A stretch of 64,000 nucleotides of DNA, taken from NCBI RefSeq assembly GCF_040796495.1, contig NZ_JBFNQN010000015.1:62001-126000 (forward strand), read 5' to 3'. Below are positions 7,891 through 18,216 of this stretch, piece after piece. This stretch comes from Kineococcus endophyticus. Its GTDB lineage: Bacteria > Actinomycetota > Actinomycetes > Actinomycetales > Kineococcaceae. The number at the start of each line of letters is the position of its first letter. Position 1 is the first letter of the stretch. The translations under genes were made by a program, and so were the position numbers. Under the pieces are notes generated by a model, which saw nothing but the letters and a program-made list of their open reading frames with translations, searched no databases and was not told where the DNA came from.

Positions 7891-8751
7891 TCAGAACAGG
7901 TCGCCGAACCCCAACGCCACGAGGTTGTCGTGGGAGGTCCGCAGGGCCTCCCACACAGTCCGGCCGTAGAGCTGGTCCTGCTCGACCAGGAGGTGCTGCG
8001 CGCCGGCCTCGACGGCCGCGGGGACGATCGCGGCGAAGTCGAGGTTGCCCTCCCCGACCTCGGCGAACTGCACCACGTCGTTGAACGCCCGCTGGAAACC
8101 CTCGCGGTCGCCGCGCTGCAGGGCCTCGAACGCCGACGGGTCGATGCGCCCGATCCGGTAGTCCTTGAGGTGGACCATCCGGACCCGGCCGGCGTACTGC
8201 CCGATCACCGCGACGGGGTTGACACCTCCGCGCTGCAACCAGTGCACGTCCAGCTCCAGCCCGACGTCCGGGGCCCGGTCGGCGATCACGTCCAGCATGA
8301 AGCGCCCGTCGAACTTCGTGAACTCGATGTGGTGGTTGTGGTAGTACAGGCGGATCCCGGTCTCCCGCAGCCGCACCGCGATGGCGTTGGAGCGGTCGCA
8401 GAAGTCCAGCACCCGGTCCAGGTCGGTCATCGCCTCGAAGGGCAGCATCCCGATCCGGACCATGTCCGCGCCCAGCCGCTTGCAGTCCGCGACGATCTTC
8501 TCCAGGTCGCCCTCGAGCGCGTCGTTCGGCATGCCGGGGACGCGCGTGAGGTTCGCGGACAGGGCCGCCACCTCGACCCCCAGCTCGTCGCGGGCGCGTT
8601 CCAGCTCCCCGACGTTCTCGTCGGTCATGGGGATCTGCGAGACCTCCACGGACCGGTAGCCGATCTCCCGCACGCGCCGGAACGTCTCGAACGCCCCGAG
8701 CTCGGCCACGCTGTCGCGCAGCATCATCGCCTGCACACCGATGCGCGCCAT
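7891..8751 (-). CDS. Sugar phosphate isomerase/epimerase (AP-endonuclease 2-type TIM barrel)
   Basis: 286-aa TIM-barrel enzyme of the xylose-isomerase-like family that includes inosose dehydratase, hydroxypyruvate isomerase and ketose epimerases. Metal-site residues are seen in LYYHNHHIEF, GLELDVHWLQRGG and the HLKDYR stretch. Exact reaction unknown. Last gene of the leftward operon MFS - isomerase - Gfo/Idh - isomerase; its ATG (8751) shares one base with the Gfo/Idh stop (TGATG), so translation is coupled. The context implies sugar-acid or polyol metabolism. Confidence 0.85.
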   Translation of the reverse strand: MARIGVQAMMLRDSVAELGAFETFRRVREIGYRSVEVSQIPMTDENVGELERARDELGVEVAALSANLTRVPGMPNDALEGDLEKIVADCKRLGADMVRIGMLPFEAMTDLDRVLDFCDRSNAIAVRLRETGIRLYYHNHHIEFTKFDGRFMLDVIADRAPDVGLELDVHWLQRGGVNPVAVIGQYAGRVRMVHLKDYRIGRIDPSAFEALQRGDREGFQRAFNDVVQFAEVGEGNLDFAAIVPAAVEAGAQHLLVEQDQLYGRTVWEALRTSHDNLVALGFGDLF

Positions 8752-9941
8752 CACTCGTCACCCTGCCGCTGCGGGAAGAGCGCCTCGTCCGCGATGCGTT
8801 CGTTGAGCAGCTTCAGGTACAGGGTCTCGTCGAAGTCGAGGCCCACCTCCTGACCGGTCCAGCTGGACAGGTGGACGGCGTTGGCCAGCCGGACACCGAG
8901 CAGCCCCTCGGCACCGGGGGCGATGAGGTCCTCCTCCCCACGCACGGCCGCCGCGAAGTTCGCCAGGACGGCGACGTGCTGCCCGCCCCACTCCGAGGGG
9001 AACTCGACGGTCTCGGTGGTGTAGAGCTCGCTGGGGTCGAACTGCCCACGGAACAACCCGGCGACCTGCTCGGCGCTCATCCCGGCGCTGATCTCGCGCT
9101 CCGGCTCGGCCAGCCGCGTGACGGTGGCCACCTTGCTGCCCTCGACGACGATCTTCCCCGCGTCGCCCTGGATCTCGAGCCGGTCGGTCCCCACCAGGTC
9201 GTGCACGGCGGTGACGAACACCCCCGTCGACCCCTCGCCGAAGTCGGCGAGCACGGTCACCTCGTCCTCGACGGCGATGTCGCGCTGCAACCCGTAGGAG
9301 ACCTTCGCGAACACCGACCGCGGCACGCCGCAGATCCACTGCCACAGGTCGAGCTGGTGGGGGGCCTGGTTGACCAGCACGCCGCCGCCCTCGCCACCCC
9401 AGGTGGCGCGCCAGGCGCTCTGCTCGTAGTACCCCTGCGGACGCCACCACGTCGTGATGATCCAGTTCGAGCGGATGATCCGGCCGATCTCGCCGGCCTC
9501 GACGATCTCCTTGAGGCGCCGGTAGAGGGGGTTGCTGCGCTGGTTGAACATGACGCCGAAGGTCACGTCCGGGTGGGCCGCGGCGACGGCGTTGAGCCGC
9601 TGCACCTGGAGGGAGTGCACCCCGGCCGGCTTCTCGACGAGGACGTGGATCCCCCGCTCGATCGCCTCCACCCCCATCTGGGGGTGCAGGTAGTGCGGGA
9701 CGCAGGTGATGACGGCGTCGACCGTGCCGCTGTCCATCATCGCCAGGTGGTCGGTGAAGAACGGCACGTCGCCGAACTCCGCCGCCGCCCGTTCGGCCTT
9801 CGCCGGGTCCGTGTCCGCGACGGCACCCACCGTCATGCCGGGGACGCGACCGTCGGCGACGAAGCGGGCGTACGTCCCGCCCTGCGTTCCGAGACCGATG
9901 ATGCCGAGACGCACCGGGTCCTGGGTGGTGGAGCTGGTCAT
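8751..9941 (-). CDS. Gfo/Idh/MocA-family oxidoreductase
   Basis: NAD(P)-dependent sugar/inositol dehydrogenase family, 396 aa. Rossmann N-terminus LGIIGLGTQGG (residues about 12-22), Lys-Pro motif HVLVEKPAG (about 98-106) and a C-terminal substrate domain with GVLVNQAPHQLDLWQWICG, which carries the catalytic His of the family. The substrate is unknown. It sits between two TIM-barrel isomerase genes, a pairing common in pathways that oxidise C3 of a sugar before isomerisation. Confidence 0.88.
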   Translation of the reverse strand: MTSSTTQDPVRLGIIGLGTQGGTYARFVADGRVPGMTVGAVADTDPAKAERAAAEFGDVPFFTDHLAMMDSGTVDAVITCVPHYLHPQMGVEAIERGIHVLVEKPAGVHSLQVQRLNAVAAAHPDVTFGVMFNQRSNPLYRRLKEIVEAGEIGRIIRSNWIITTWWRPQGYYEQSAWRATWGGEGGGVLVNQAPHQLDLWQWICGVPRSVFAKVSYGLQRDIAVEDEVTVLADFGEGSTGVFVTAVHDLVGTDRLEIQGDAGKIVVEGSKVATVTRLAEPEREISAGMSAEQVAGLFRGQFDPSELYTTETVEFPSEWGGQHVAVLANFAAAVRGEEDLIAPGAEGLLGVRLANAVHLSSWTGQEVGLDFDETLYLKLLNERIADEALFPQRQGDE

Positions 9942-9965
9942 GGTGTTCCTCTCGTGGGATGTCTC

Positions 9966-10796
9966 TCAGACGAGCGTGACGCCGGCGCGGTCGGTGAGCC
10001 GGCGGAAGGCGCGGGCCGCGCGCCCGAAGGCGCCCGGTCCGGAGAAGCCGCCGAGCTCGTGGGCGTCGGCGAGGTGCGGTTCGAGGGACGCGAACCCGGT
10101 GAACCCGTCGGCGGCCAGGGCGGAGACCGTGGCCTCGACCTGACCGTCCCCTTCCCCGGCGGGCACGACCGAACCGTCGGCGGCCCGGGCGTCCTTGACC
10201 TGCAGGTACTCCAGGTGCGGACGCAGCAGGGCGAACCCCTCGTCGTGCGGGCGCTGCACCCCGACCTGGACGAAGTTCGCCGAGTCCCAGGCCACCTTGA
10301 GGGCGGGCGACCCGACGGACTCGACGAGGTCCAGGACCCGTTCCGGCGTGTCCCCGTAGATGCCCTTCTCGTTCTCGTGCAGCAGGACCACGCCGGTCTC
10401 CTCCGCGACGGCGGCCAGCCTCGCCATCCGCCGCAGCACGTTGTCACGCACCTCGTCGGGCTTCCGCTCCCCCGTGAAGAACGAGAAGATCCGCACGTAC
10501 GGGGTGCCGAGCACGGTCGCGACGTGCGCGATCCGGCGCAACCGGACGACCTCGTCGTCGGGATCGGCCTCGACGGGCACCTTCCCGACGGGCGAGGCCA
10601 CGGCCGAGACCTGCTGACCGCGCAGGCGCAGCACGCGGTCGAGTTCGCCGAGCTGGGCGTCGTCGAGGTCGGCGACGTTGGTCCCCCAGGCGCTGCGCAC
10701 CTCGATGCAGCGGGCCCCGAGGGCCTGCAGCACCGCCACCTGCACGACGGGGTCGGCGTCGACCTCGTCCCCGAAACCCGACAACTGCCAGCTCAC
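9966..10796 (-). CDS. Sugar phosphate isomerase/epimerase (TIM barrel)
   Basis: 276-aa AP-endonuclease-2-type barrel. It begins LSGFGDEVDADPVVQV, carries the metal-site Glu in VVLLHENEKGIYGD and an Asp in LKVAWDSANFVQ, and ends with FASLEPHL. The second paralogue in the operon (7891-8751) is quite divergent. GTG 10796 overlaps the transporter stop by 4 bases (GTGA), so the two are translationally coupled. The exact substrate is unknown; it is too short and lacks the layout of mannonate dehydratase UxuA. Confidence 0.85.
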   Translation of the reverse strand: MSWQLSGFGDEVDADPVVQVAVLQALGARCIEVRSAWGTNVADLDDAQLGELDRVLRLRGQQVSAVASPVGKVPVEADPDDEVVRLRRIAHVATVLGTPYVRIFSFFTGERKPDEVRDNVLRRMARLAAVAEETGVVLLHENEKGIYGDTPERVLDLVESVGSPALKVAWDSANFVQVGVQRPHDEGFALLRPHLEYLQVKDARAADGSVVPAGEGDGQVEATVSALAADGFTGFASLEPHLADAHELGGFSGPGAFGRAARAFRRLTDRAGVTLV

Positions 10797-12250
10797 GGTG
10801 CGACCTCCTGCGTCTGTGCGGCCTTGCGGGCCTCGGTCTCGTCCCGGACCTGTCGGAACAGGGCGTCGCTCAAGGGGTAGCGGGCGAAGACGAGCATCGC
10901 CAGCACGGCGCACACGGCGGGCAGCAGACCCATCGTGGCCTTGATGGCGATGATCGCGCTGTCCGGCTGGACGGGGTTCGGGTTCCCCGACGTGGCGGCG
11001 AGGTACCCGCCGGCGGCCAGCGCCCACGCCCCGAGCGCACCACCGAGGGACTGCGTCACCTTGCGGGTGAACGAGAACAGCGCGTACGTCGCCCCCTCGG
11101 TGCGGCGACCGGTCTTCCACTCGCCGTACTCGACGGTGTCGGCCTCCAGGCCGAACATCACGCTGTTGATGAGGGTGGCGCCCACGCCCTTGACCGCCAG
11201 GGTCAGCAGGACGAACCAGAACATGTCGCCCGGGGCGAAGAACAACCCGACCCCGCCGACGACCGTGAACACCCCGCAGTACTGGAACACCGTCTTCTTG
11301 CCGAACCGGTCGACGATCCGCGGGATGAACGGCCCGACGACGAACACCACCCCGGTGTTCACGAGGGTCATCAACCCGACGAGCGCGATGTCCCCCAGGA
11401 CGTACTGGGCGTAGAACGCGGTGCTGCCGCCGACGGCGGAGACGCCGATGAGGTAGAAGAAGCTCGACGTGCACAGGTAGGCCAGCGGCCGGTTGCTGCG
11501 CAGGGTCGCCACGGTCTCCCGGGCCCCCACCCGCGGCTGGGCCCGCACGACGCGTTCGCGGCAGGCCCAGGCGGTGAAGAGGAACGCCGCGGTCCCGATG
11601 ACGACGAACGCCAGCGTGACCTTGGTGAAGACGCCCTGCACCGCGGCCTGGTAGGCGATGAGGTCGGCGGAGTCCTCGATCGCGGCCTTCTGCTCGCGCA
11701 GCCCGCTGACGAAGTGGCCGATGACGTACGTCAGGACGACGCCGCCCAGCCCGGCCCCGATGACGCGGGCCGAGACGAGGCGCGCCCGTTCGTGGACCGA
11801 CTGCGTCACGGCCGAGGCGAGCGAACCGTAGGGGATGTTGACGAGCGAGTAGACCAGCCCCAGCACCGCGTAGGTGGCGTAGGCGTAGACGAGCTTCATC
11901 CCGTCGTCGAAGCTCGTCGGCACCCGGAAGGTCAGGAAGCTGAGGAACAGCAGCGGAGCCGCGCCGAACATGATGAAGGGCCGGAACTTCCCCCACCGCG
12001 TCATCGTGCTGTCGACCAGGCGGCCGGCGAGCAGGTCGGCCACGGCGTCCCACAGCCGGACGACGAGGAACATCGTCCCCACGGCGGCGGCCGAGATGCC
12101 GGCCACGTCCGTGTAGTAGTAGAGCAGGAACGCCGTGCTGAGGCTGAACGCGAGGTTGCACGCGAAGTCCCCTGCGCCGTACCCGATGACGGTCCGCACG
12201 GGGAGGCGCTCCAGAGACCGCAGTCCCTGCGTCGTCGCAGGTCGAGCCAT
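10793..12250 (-). CDS. GPH-family (glycoside-pentoside-hexuronide) MFS symporter
   Basis: 485-aa, 12-helix inner-membrane cation:sugar symporter. The start is typical of the family: VIGYGAGDFACNLAFSLSTAFLLYYYTD, then LWDAVADLLAGRLVDSTMTRWGKFRPF with the Asp residues of the MelB-type cation site. GPH transporters import glycosides, pentosides and hexuronides, which suits the adjacent glucuronate genes. First gene of a leftward operon of four; TGAGGAGATGAC precedes the ATG. A copy of the cluster's shared operator motif lies about 85 bases upstream, inside the end of gntK. Confidence 0.9.
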   Translation of the reverse strand: MARPATTQGLRSLERLPVRTVIGYGAGDFACNLAFSLSTAFLLYYYTDVAGISAAAVGTMFLVVRLWDAVADLLAGRLVDSTMTRWGKFRPFIMFGAAPLLFLSFLTFRVPTSFDDGMKLVYAYATYAVLGLVYSLVNIPYGSLASAVTQSVHERARLVSARVIGAGLGGVVLTYVIGHFVSGLREQKAAIEDSADLIAYQAAVQGVFTKVTLAFVVIGTAAFLFTAWACRERVVRAQPRVGARETVATLRSNRPLAYLCTSSFFYLIGVSAVGGSTAFYAQYVLGDIALVGLMTLVNTGVVFVVGPFIPRIVDRFGKKTVFQYCGVFTVVGGVGLFFAPGDMFWFVLLTLAVKGVGATLINSVMFGLEADTVEYGEWKTGRRTEGATYALFSFTRKVTQSLGGALGAWALAAGGYLAATSGNPNPVQPDSAIIAIKATMGLLPAVCAVLAMLVFARYPLSDALFRQVRDETEARKAAQTQEVAP

Positions 12251-12330
12251 GTCATCTCCTCAAGGGGTGTGGCCGCCCGGGCCCGGTGGGGCCGGCGGCG
12301 AGGAGACCAGCGTCCGCCGGACGGGCGCGC

Positions 12331-12860
12331 TCACCCAACCACTTGCCACGAGTTGCCAGAACCCGACACCTGACGGGCAACCGCCTCCTCGACGCGGCCG
12401 GCCACCTCGAGGGGCCCGCCGGTGATCGGCACGACGACACCGTCCTCGTCGGCCTCCAGCGGTTCGAGGACGGCGAGCTGGGAGTCGAGCAGCGAGGCCG
12501 GCATGAAGTGCCCCGTGCGGGCGGCGAGACGGGCCGCGAGCTCGTCCCGGGACCCGTCGAGGTGGACGAACCGCACCCGGGCGCCCGCACCGCGCAGGAC
12601 GTCCCGGTAGGACCGCCGCAGCGCCGAGCAGGTGAGCACGCAGTCGCCGCCCTGCGCGTCGATCCAGTCCCGCACGGCGAGCAGCCAGGGCGCGCGGTCG
12701 GCGTCGGAGAGCGGCGTCCCCGCCGTCATCGCGGCGACGTTGGCGGCCGGGTGCCAGTCGTCGGCCTCGCCGAGCGGCCACCCGAGCCGGTCGGCGAGCA
12801 GTCCCGCCACCGTGCTCTTGCCGCACCCGGCGACCCCCATGACGACCAGCGCGGTGGGCC

Positions 12861-12864
<4 letters not shown>
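12331..12864 (-). CDS. gntK: Gluconokinase
   Basis: ATP:D-gluconate 6-phosphotransferase of the shikimate-kinase-like GntK family, 177 aa. P-loop GVAGCGKS at residues 10-17, then GEADDWHPAANVAAMTAGTPLSDADRAPWL and CSALRRSYRDVLR, all hallmark GntK segments. Product: 6-phosphogluconate. GTG 12864 overlaps the LarA-family gene's stop by 4 bases (GTGA), so the two are co-translated. This pairing suggests that the upstream enzyme delivers gluconate. Confidence 0.92.
12336..12355 (-). promoter_or_regulatory. Shared operator motif, site C (upstream of transporter operon)
   Basis: Read leftward from 12355, CAACTCGTGGCAA matches the first 13 positions of the motif at 14314 and 18164; the last third diverges. 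It lies inside the 3' end of gntK and 86 bases before the transporter start. Candidate LacI-family site. Confidence 0.5.
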
Positions 12865-14258
<1,394 letters not shown>

Positions 14259-14313
14259 GGCCCGACTGTGGACGGCGGGGGCGCGGAAGTCGAGGCGGAC
14301 CGGGATCCGGCGG

Positions 14314-14333
14314 CAACTCCCGGCAACCGCTGG
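14314..14333. promoter_or_regulatory. Shared operator motif, site B (larA/uxaC divergent region)
   Basis: CAACTCCCGGCAACCGCTGG: two CAAC-containing half units 10 bases apart. It matches site A at 18164 at 16 of 20 positions and begins exactly 53 bases before the uxaC ATG, as site A does before larE. A TCGGGT hexamer (14355-14360) ends 6 bases before the ATG in both. It also lies 56 bases from the larA start. Confidence 0.7.
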
Positions 14334-14366
14334 TCACCACGCCTCCCCGTCGGGTCGGGTGGCCCC

Positions 14367-15776
14367 ATGACGTCGCTGACGCTGGACCCCGACCGGCTCC
14401 TGCCCCCCGACCCGACCCGGCGCGCCGTGGCGCGGCGGCTGCACGCGGCGGTGGCGGACCTGCCGATCATCTCCCCGCACGGGCACGTGCCCGCGGGGTG
14501 GCTCGCGCACGACACCCCGTTCGCGGACCCGACGTCGCTGCTGCTGACGCCCGACCACTACGCCACGCGCCTCCTGCACTCCCAGGGCGTCGACCTGGCC
14601 CACCTCGGCGTGGGACAGGGCCCCCTGTCGCCGGAGGCCTCCCGCGCGGCGTTCCGGACTCTCTGCGCGCACTGGTCCGTCTACCGCGGGACGCCCGTCC
14701 GGTACTGGCTGCAGGTGCAGTTCGCCGACCTGTTCGGCATCACCGTCCGTCCGTCGGCCGAGACGGCCGACGACATCTACGACCAGATCGCCGCCACCCT
14801 GCAGACACCGCAGTTCCGGCCCCGCGCACTGTTCGAGCGGTTCGGCGTCGAGGTCCTCGCCACCACCGACGACCCGTGCGACGACCTCGCCGACCACGCG
14901 TTCCTGGCCGCCGACCCGACGTTCTCCGGCCGCGTCCTGCCGACGTTCCGCCCGGACCGCTACCTCGAGGTGGGCGTCGACGGCTGGACGACCCACGCCG
15001 ACCGGCTCCAGGAGGTCTCCGGGACCGACACGAGCGAACTCACCGGTTTCCTCGACGCGCTGCGACAGCGGCGGGAGCACTTCCGCGCGCACGGCGCCGT
15101 GTCGGCCGACCACAGCCACGCCGACGTGCGCGCCGAGCGCCTGCCGGCGTCCGAGGCCGTGGAACTCTTCGCGCTGGCGCGCAAGGGGTCCCTGAGCACC
15201 GCCGAGGCGACGGCGTTGCGCCGGCACCTGCTGTGGGAGATGGCCCGCATGTCCTCCGAGGACGGTCTCGTCATGACCCTGCACCCCGGGGTGGCCCGCA
15301 GCCACCACGGACCGACCCAGCGTGCGTTCGGCGCCGACGTGGGCGCCGACATCCCGCTGCCCGGCGACTTCACGCGCGACCTGCGACCGGTGCTGCAGGA
15401 CTTCGGGACCGACCCGGGGTTCCAGCTCGTCCTGTTCACCCTGGACGAGACGACGCTGTCCCGCGAGATCGCACCGCTGGCGGGTTTCTACCCCTCGGTG
15501 TGGGTGGGGGCGCCCTGGTGGTTCCTCGACGCCCCCGACGCGACCGGCCGGCACCGTTCCGCGGTGACGGAGACCGCGGGTTTCAGCAAGACGTCGGGGT
15601 TCATCGACGACACCCGCGCGTTCTGCTCGATCCCCGCCCGCCACGACATGGCGCGTCGCCTCGACGCGGCGTACCTGTCGACGCTCGTCGCGGACGGCCG
15701 CCTCGAGGAGGACGAGGCGCTCGAGACCATCGTCGACATCGTGACCGTCAACCCGCGGAAGGCGTTCCGGCTGTGA
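14367..15776 (+). CDS. uxaC: Glucuronate isomerase
   Basis: Uronate isomerase, 469 aa, normal length for UxaC. It converts D-glucuronate to D-fructuronate (and galacturonate to tagaturonate). The amidohydrolase-like barrel begins with ISPHGHVP (His38, His40 metal ligands); TTDDPCDDLADH, RPDRYLE, FSKTSGFIDDTRAFCSIPARHDMARRLDAAYLS and the terminal VNPRKAF are family hallmarks. No Shine-Dalgarno is evident and the start seems leaderless. It overlaps the next gene by GTGA, forming a uxaC-uxuB operon. Confidence 0.95.
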   Translation: MTSLTLDPDRLLPPDPTRRAVARRLHAAVADLPIISPHGHVPAGWLAHDTPFADPTSLLLTPDHYATRLLHSQGVDLAHLGVGQGPLSPEASRAAFRTLCAHWSVYRGTPVRYWLQVQFADLFGITVRPSAETADDIYDQIAATLQTPQFRPRALFERFGVEVLATTDDPCDDLADHAFLAADPTFSGRVLPTFRPDRYLEVGVDGWTTHADRLQEVSGTDTSELTGFLDALRQRREHFRAHGAVSADHSHADVRAERLPASEAVELFALARKGSLSTAEATALRRHLLWEMARMSSEDGLVMTLHPGVARSHHGPTQRAFGADVGADIPLPGDFTRDLRPVLQDFGTDPGFQLVLFTLDETTLSREIAPLAGFYPSVWVGAPWWFLDAPDATGRHRSAVTETAGFSKTSGFIDDTRAFCSIPARHDMARRLDAAYLSTLVADGRLEEDEALETIVDIVTVNPRKAFRL

Positions 15777-17137
15777 CCACCCCCCTCCGTCGCGAGGTTC
15801 CCGCTCCGCCCGTCCGGATCGTCCACCTGGGCCTCGGGAACTTCCACCGCGCGCACCAGGCCTGGTACACCGCCCGCGCCTCCGACGGCGCGGAGTGGGG
15901 CGTCGCCGCGTTCACGGGCCGGCGTCCGGACGCGGCCGAGAAGCTGAACCGGCAGGACGGGCTCTACACGCTGCTGGTCCGTGGCGCGGACGGCGACCAC
16001 CCCCAGGTCGTCACCTCCATCGCCCGCGCGCACGCGGCCACCGAGCACGAGGAGTTCCTCGACCTGCTGCGCCGCAGCGAGGTCGCGGTCGTGACCCTCA
16101 CCGTGACGGAGGCCGCGTACCTGCTCGGCGCGGACGGCGGGCTCGACGAGCACCGCCCCGAGGTCGTCGCCGACCTCGCCGCGCTGCGCGCCGACGCCAC
16201 CGCCCCCGTGAGCACCGTCCCCGGCCGCCTCGTCGCGGGCCTGGCCGCCCGCCGCGCGGCGGACGCCGGGCCGGTCACCGTCCTGTCCTGCGACAACCTC
16301 GCGCACAACGGGCACGTCACCGGATCCGTCGTGACACGGCTGGCCGAACTCCTCGACCCGGCGCTGGCCGGGTGGATCCGCCGGGACGTGGAGTTCGCGT
16401 CCTCGATGGTCGACCGGATCACCCCGGCCACCACCGACGAGGTCGTCGCGACGGTCGAGGCCCTGACCGGGGTGCACGACGAGTCCCCGGTTCCCACCGA
16501 GCCCTTCTCGGAGTGGGTGGTCTCCGGGGAGTTCCGCGCGGGACGTCCGGACTGGGAGAGCGCGGGCGTCGTGTTCGTCGACGACGTGACCGTGCACGAG
16601 CAGCGCAAGTTGTGGCTGCTCAACGGGTCGCACTCCCTTCTCGCCTACGCCGGCGCGCTGCTCGGCCACCGCACGATCGCCGACGCGGTCGCCGACCCGC
16701 GCTGCCGGGCCTGGGTGGAGACGTTCTGGGACGAGGCGTGCCGTCACCTGCCGATCCCGGCGCAGGACCTCGCGCGGTACCGGGAGGCGCTGCTCGACCG
16801 GTACGCCAACCCCGGCGTCCGGCACCTGCTGGCCCAGATCGCCGCCGGGGGCTCGCTGAAACTGCCGTTGCGGATCGTGCCCGCGCTGCGCGCCGAACGC
16901 GCCGCGGGCCGGTTGCCGGAAGGGTGCGCGACGGCCCTCGCCGCGTGGATCCGGCACCTGCGGGGCGAGAGCACACCCGTCGACGACCCGGCGGCGGACC
17001 GAGCGGTGGCGGCCGCGACGTCCGACGACCCGGTCCGCGCGGTGCTCGACCTGCTGCACCCCGGGCTCGGTGACGACGCGGAACTGGTCGAACTGGTCAG
17101 CTCCCGGCTGGACGTCCTGACGCCCGCGACCGTCTGA
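15773..17137 (+). CDS. uxuB: Mannitol-dehydrogenase-family protein, fructuronate reductase
   Basis: 454-aa NAD-dependent polyol/uronate reductase of the long-chain mannitol dehydrogenase family. N-terminal VHLGLGNFHRAHQA is the nucleotide-binding signature; the active-site K-x4-N-x2-H is seen as KLWLLNGSH (Lys279, Asn284, His287). With uxaC directly upstream (GTGA overlap) the likely reaction is D-fructuronate to D-mannonate. UxaB or a mannitol dehydrogenase is the alternative. Its last 41 bases overlap the convergent lacI-type gene. Confidence 0.88.
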   Translation: MTTPLRREVPAPPVRIVHLGLGNFHRAHQAWYTARASDGAEWGVAAFTGRRPDAAEKLNRQDGLYTLLVRGADGDHPQVVTSIARAHAATEHEEFLDLLRRSEVAVVTLTVTEAAYLLGADGGLDEHRPEVVADLAALRADATAPVSTVPGRLVAGLAARRAADAGPVTVLSCDNLAHNGHVTGSVVTRLAELLDPALAGWIRRDVEFASSMVDRITPATTDEVVATVEALTGVHDESPVPTEPFSEWVVSGEFRAGRPDWESAGVVFVDDVTVHEQRKLWLLNGSHSLLAYAGALLGHRTIADAVADPRCRAWVETFWDEACRHLPIPAQDLARYREALLDRYANPGVRHLLAQIAAGGSLKLPLRIVPALRAERAAGRLPEGCATALAAWIRHLRGESTPVDDPAADRAVAAATSDDPVRAVLDLLHPGLGDDAELVELVSSRLDVLTPATV

Positions 17138-18146
17138 CCCGTCCGCTCGGCGCGCGTCCCGTCGACCCCCGCACGACGAGCCAGGCCGGCAGCAGCACGG
17201 GTTCGCCCGTGCTGCCCTCCCGGGGGCGGCCCGCCGCGAGGTGGGCCACCCCCGCGGACCCCATGTCCACCAGGGGGGCCGCGATCGTCGTCAGCCCGGG
17301 GCGGACGAGGTCGGCGTCGACGATGTTGTCGAACCCGACGACGCTGACGTCCTCGGGGACGCGGCGGCCGGCGGCCGTGACGGCGGTGAGGAAACCGATG
17401 GCCATGAGGTCGTTGTAGGCGATGACGGCCGTCGAGGGGCGTCGGGCCCACGCCTCGGCCGCTGCGGCCCCGCCCCGCAGGGTCGGCAGGTTCGGCCCGA
17501 CGCGGCCGACGCGCAGGTCGAGTTCCACCCCGGCCTCCTGCACCCCGCGCCAGCGGGTCCCGTCGGCGTGGGAGGCCTCCGGGCCGGCGAGGTACGTGAT
17601 CGAGGTGTGGCCGAGTTCGACGAGGTGCTCGGCCGCCTTCTTCACGGCGCGGACGTTGTCGCTGACGACGGACGTCACCGACCGCACCGAGCGGTTCAGC
17701 ACGACGACGGGTTTGCGCTTGGCGACGGCGCGGATCTCCTGGTCGCTCAGCCGCGAGGACGCCAGGACGAACCCGTCGACGGTGGCCTCGAGCCGGGCCA
17801 GCGCCTTGGCCTCGGCGCGTTCGGACTCCTGCGTCTCGACCACGGCGAGCGTGAGGTCGTGCGTCACCGCGGCCCGTTCGGCGCCGCGCACCATGCCGAC
17901 GAAGACGGGGTTGCCGATGTCGGCCACGACGAGGGCGAGGACCCCCGACCCCCGCGAGGACAGCGGCACCTGCATGCGCGAGGACCGGTAGCCGAGCTCG
18001 GCGGCGACCTGGCGGACGTGCTCGGCGGTCCGCCAGCTGACGCGGCCCGGTTTGGTCAGCGCGCGCGAGACGGTGGACGCGGACACGCCCGCGGCGGCGG
18101 CGACGTCGTAGATCGTCACCTGGCCCCCGTCGGCCCCCTCGCTCAT
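17097..18146 (-). CDS. LacI-family transcriptional regulator
   Basis: 349-aa repressor. Helix-turn-helix and hinge at residues 10-60 (VTIYDVAAAAGVSASTVSRAL), then a periplasmic-binding-protein-like effector domain (residues 65-330) with the usual GFDNI segment. It is divergent from larE and probably governs the uronate/nickel-cofactor cluster; the repeated 20-bp motif lies in its own promoter region, where TAGCGT (18158-18153) ends 6 bases before the ATG. The effector is unknown; fructuronate or mannonate would fit. Confidence 0.9.
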   Translation of the reverse strand: MSEGADGGQVTIYDVAAAAGVSASTVSRALTKPGRVSWRTAEHVRQVAAELGYRSSRMQVPLSSRGSGVLALVVADIGNPVFVGMVRGAERAAVTHDLTLAVVETQESERAEAKALARLEATVDGFVLASSRLSDQEIRAVAKRKPVVVLNRSVRSVTSVVSDNVRAVKKAAEHLVELGHTSITYLAGPEASHADGTRWRGVQEAGVELDLRVGRVGPNLPTLRGGAAAAEAWARRPSTAVIAYNDLMAIGFLTAVTAAGRRVPEDVSVVGFDNIVDADLVRPGLTTIAAPLVDMGSAGVAHLAAGRPREGSTGEPVLLPAWLVVRGSTGRAPSGRVRRSRASGRPAGS

Positions 18147-18163
18147 GCCCGGACGCTAGCAAT

Positions 18164-18183
18164 CAACTGCTGGCAACGACTGG
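18164..18183. promoter_or_regulatory. Shared operator motif, site A (lacI/larE divergent region)
   Basis: CAACTGCTGGCAACGACTGG, a direct repeat of two 10-bp units (CAACtgcTGG and CAACgacTGG). It lies 18 bases from the lacI start and exactly 53 bases upstream of the larE ATG. Autoregulation by the LacI protein is likely. Confidence 0.7.
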
Positions 18184-18216
18184 CCCTGGAGGGGGCGGGG
18201 GTGGTCGGGTGGGCCC

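Noticed and set aside
7891-10796. The two TIM-barrel isomerases as a missing mannonate dehydratase (UxuA)
   Set aside because: Both are about 280 residues with motifs of the AP-endonuclease-2/IolE-type family; UxuA is larger and has a different metal-site pattern.
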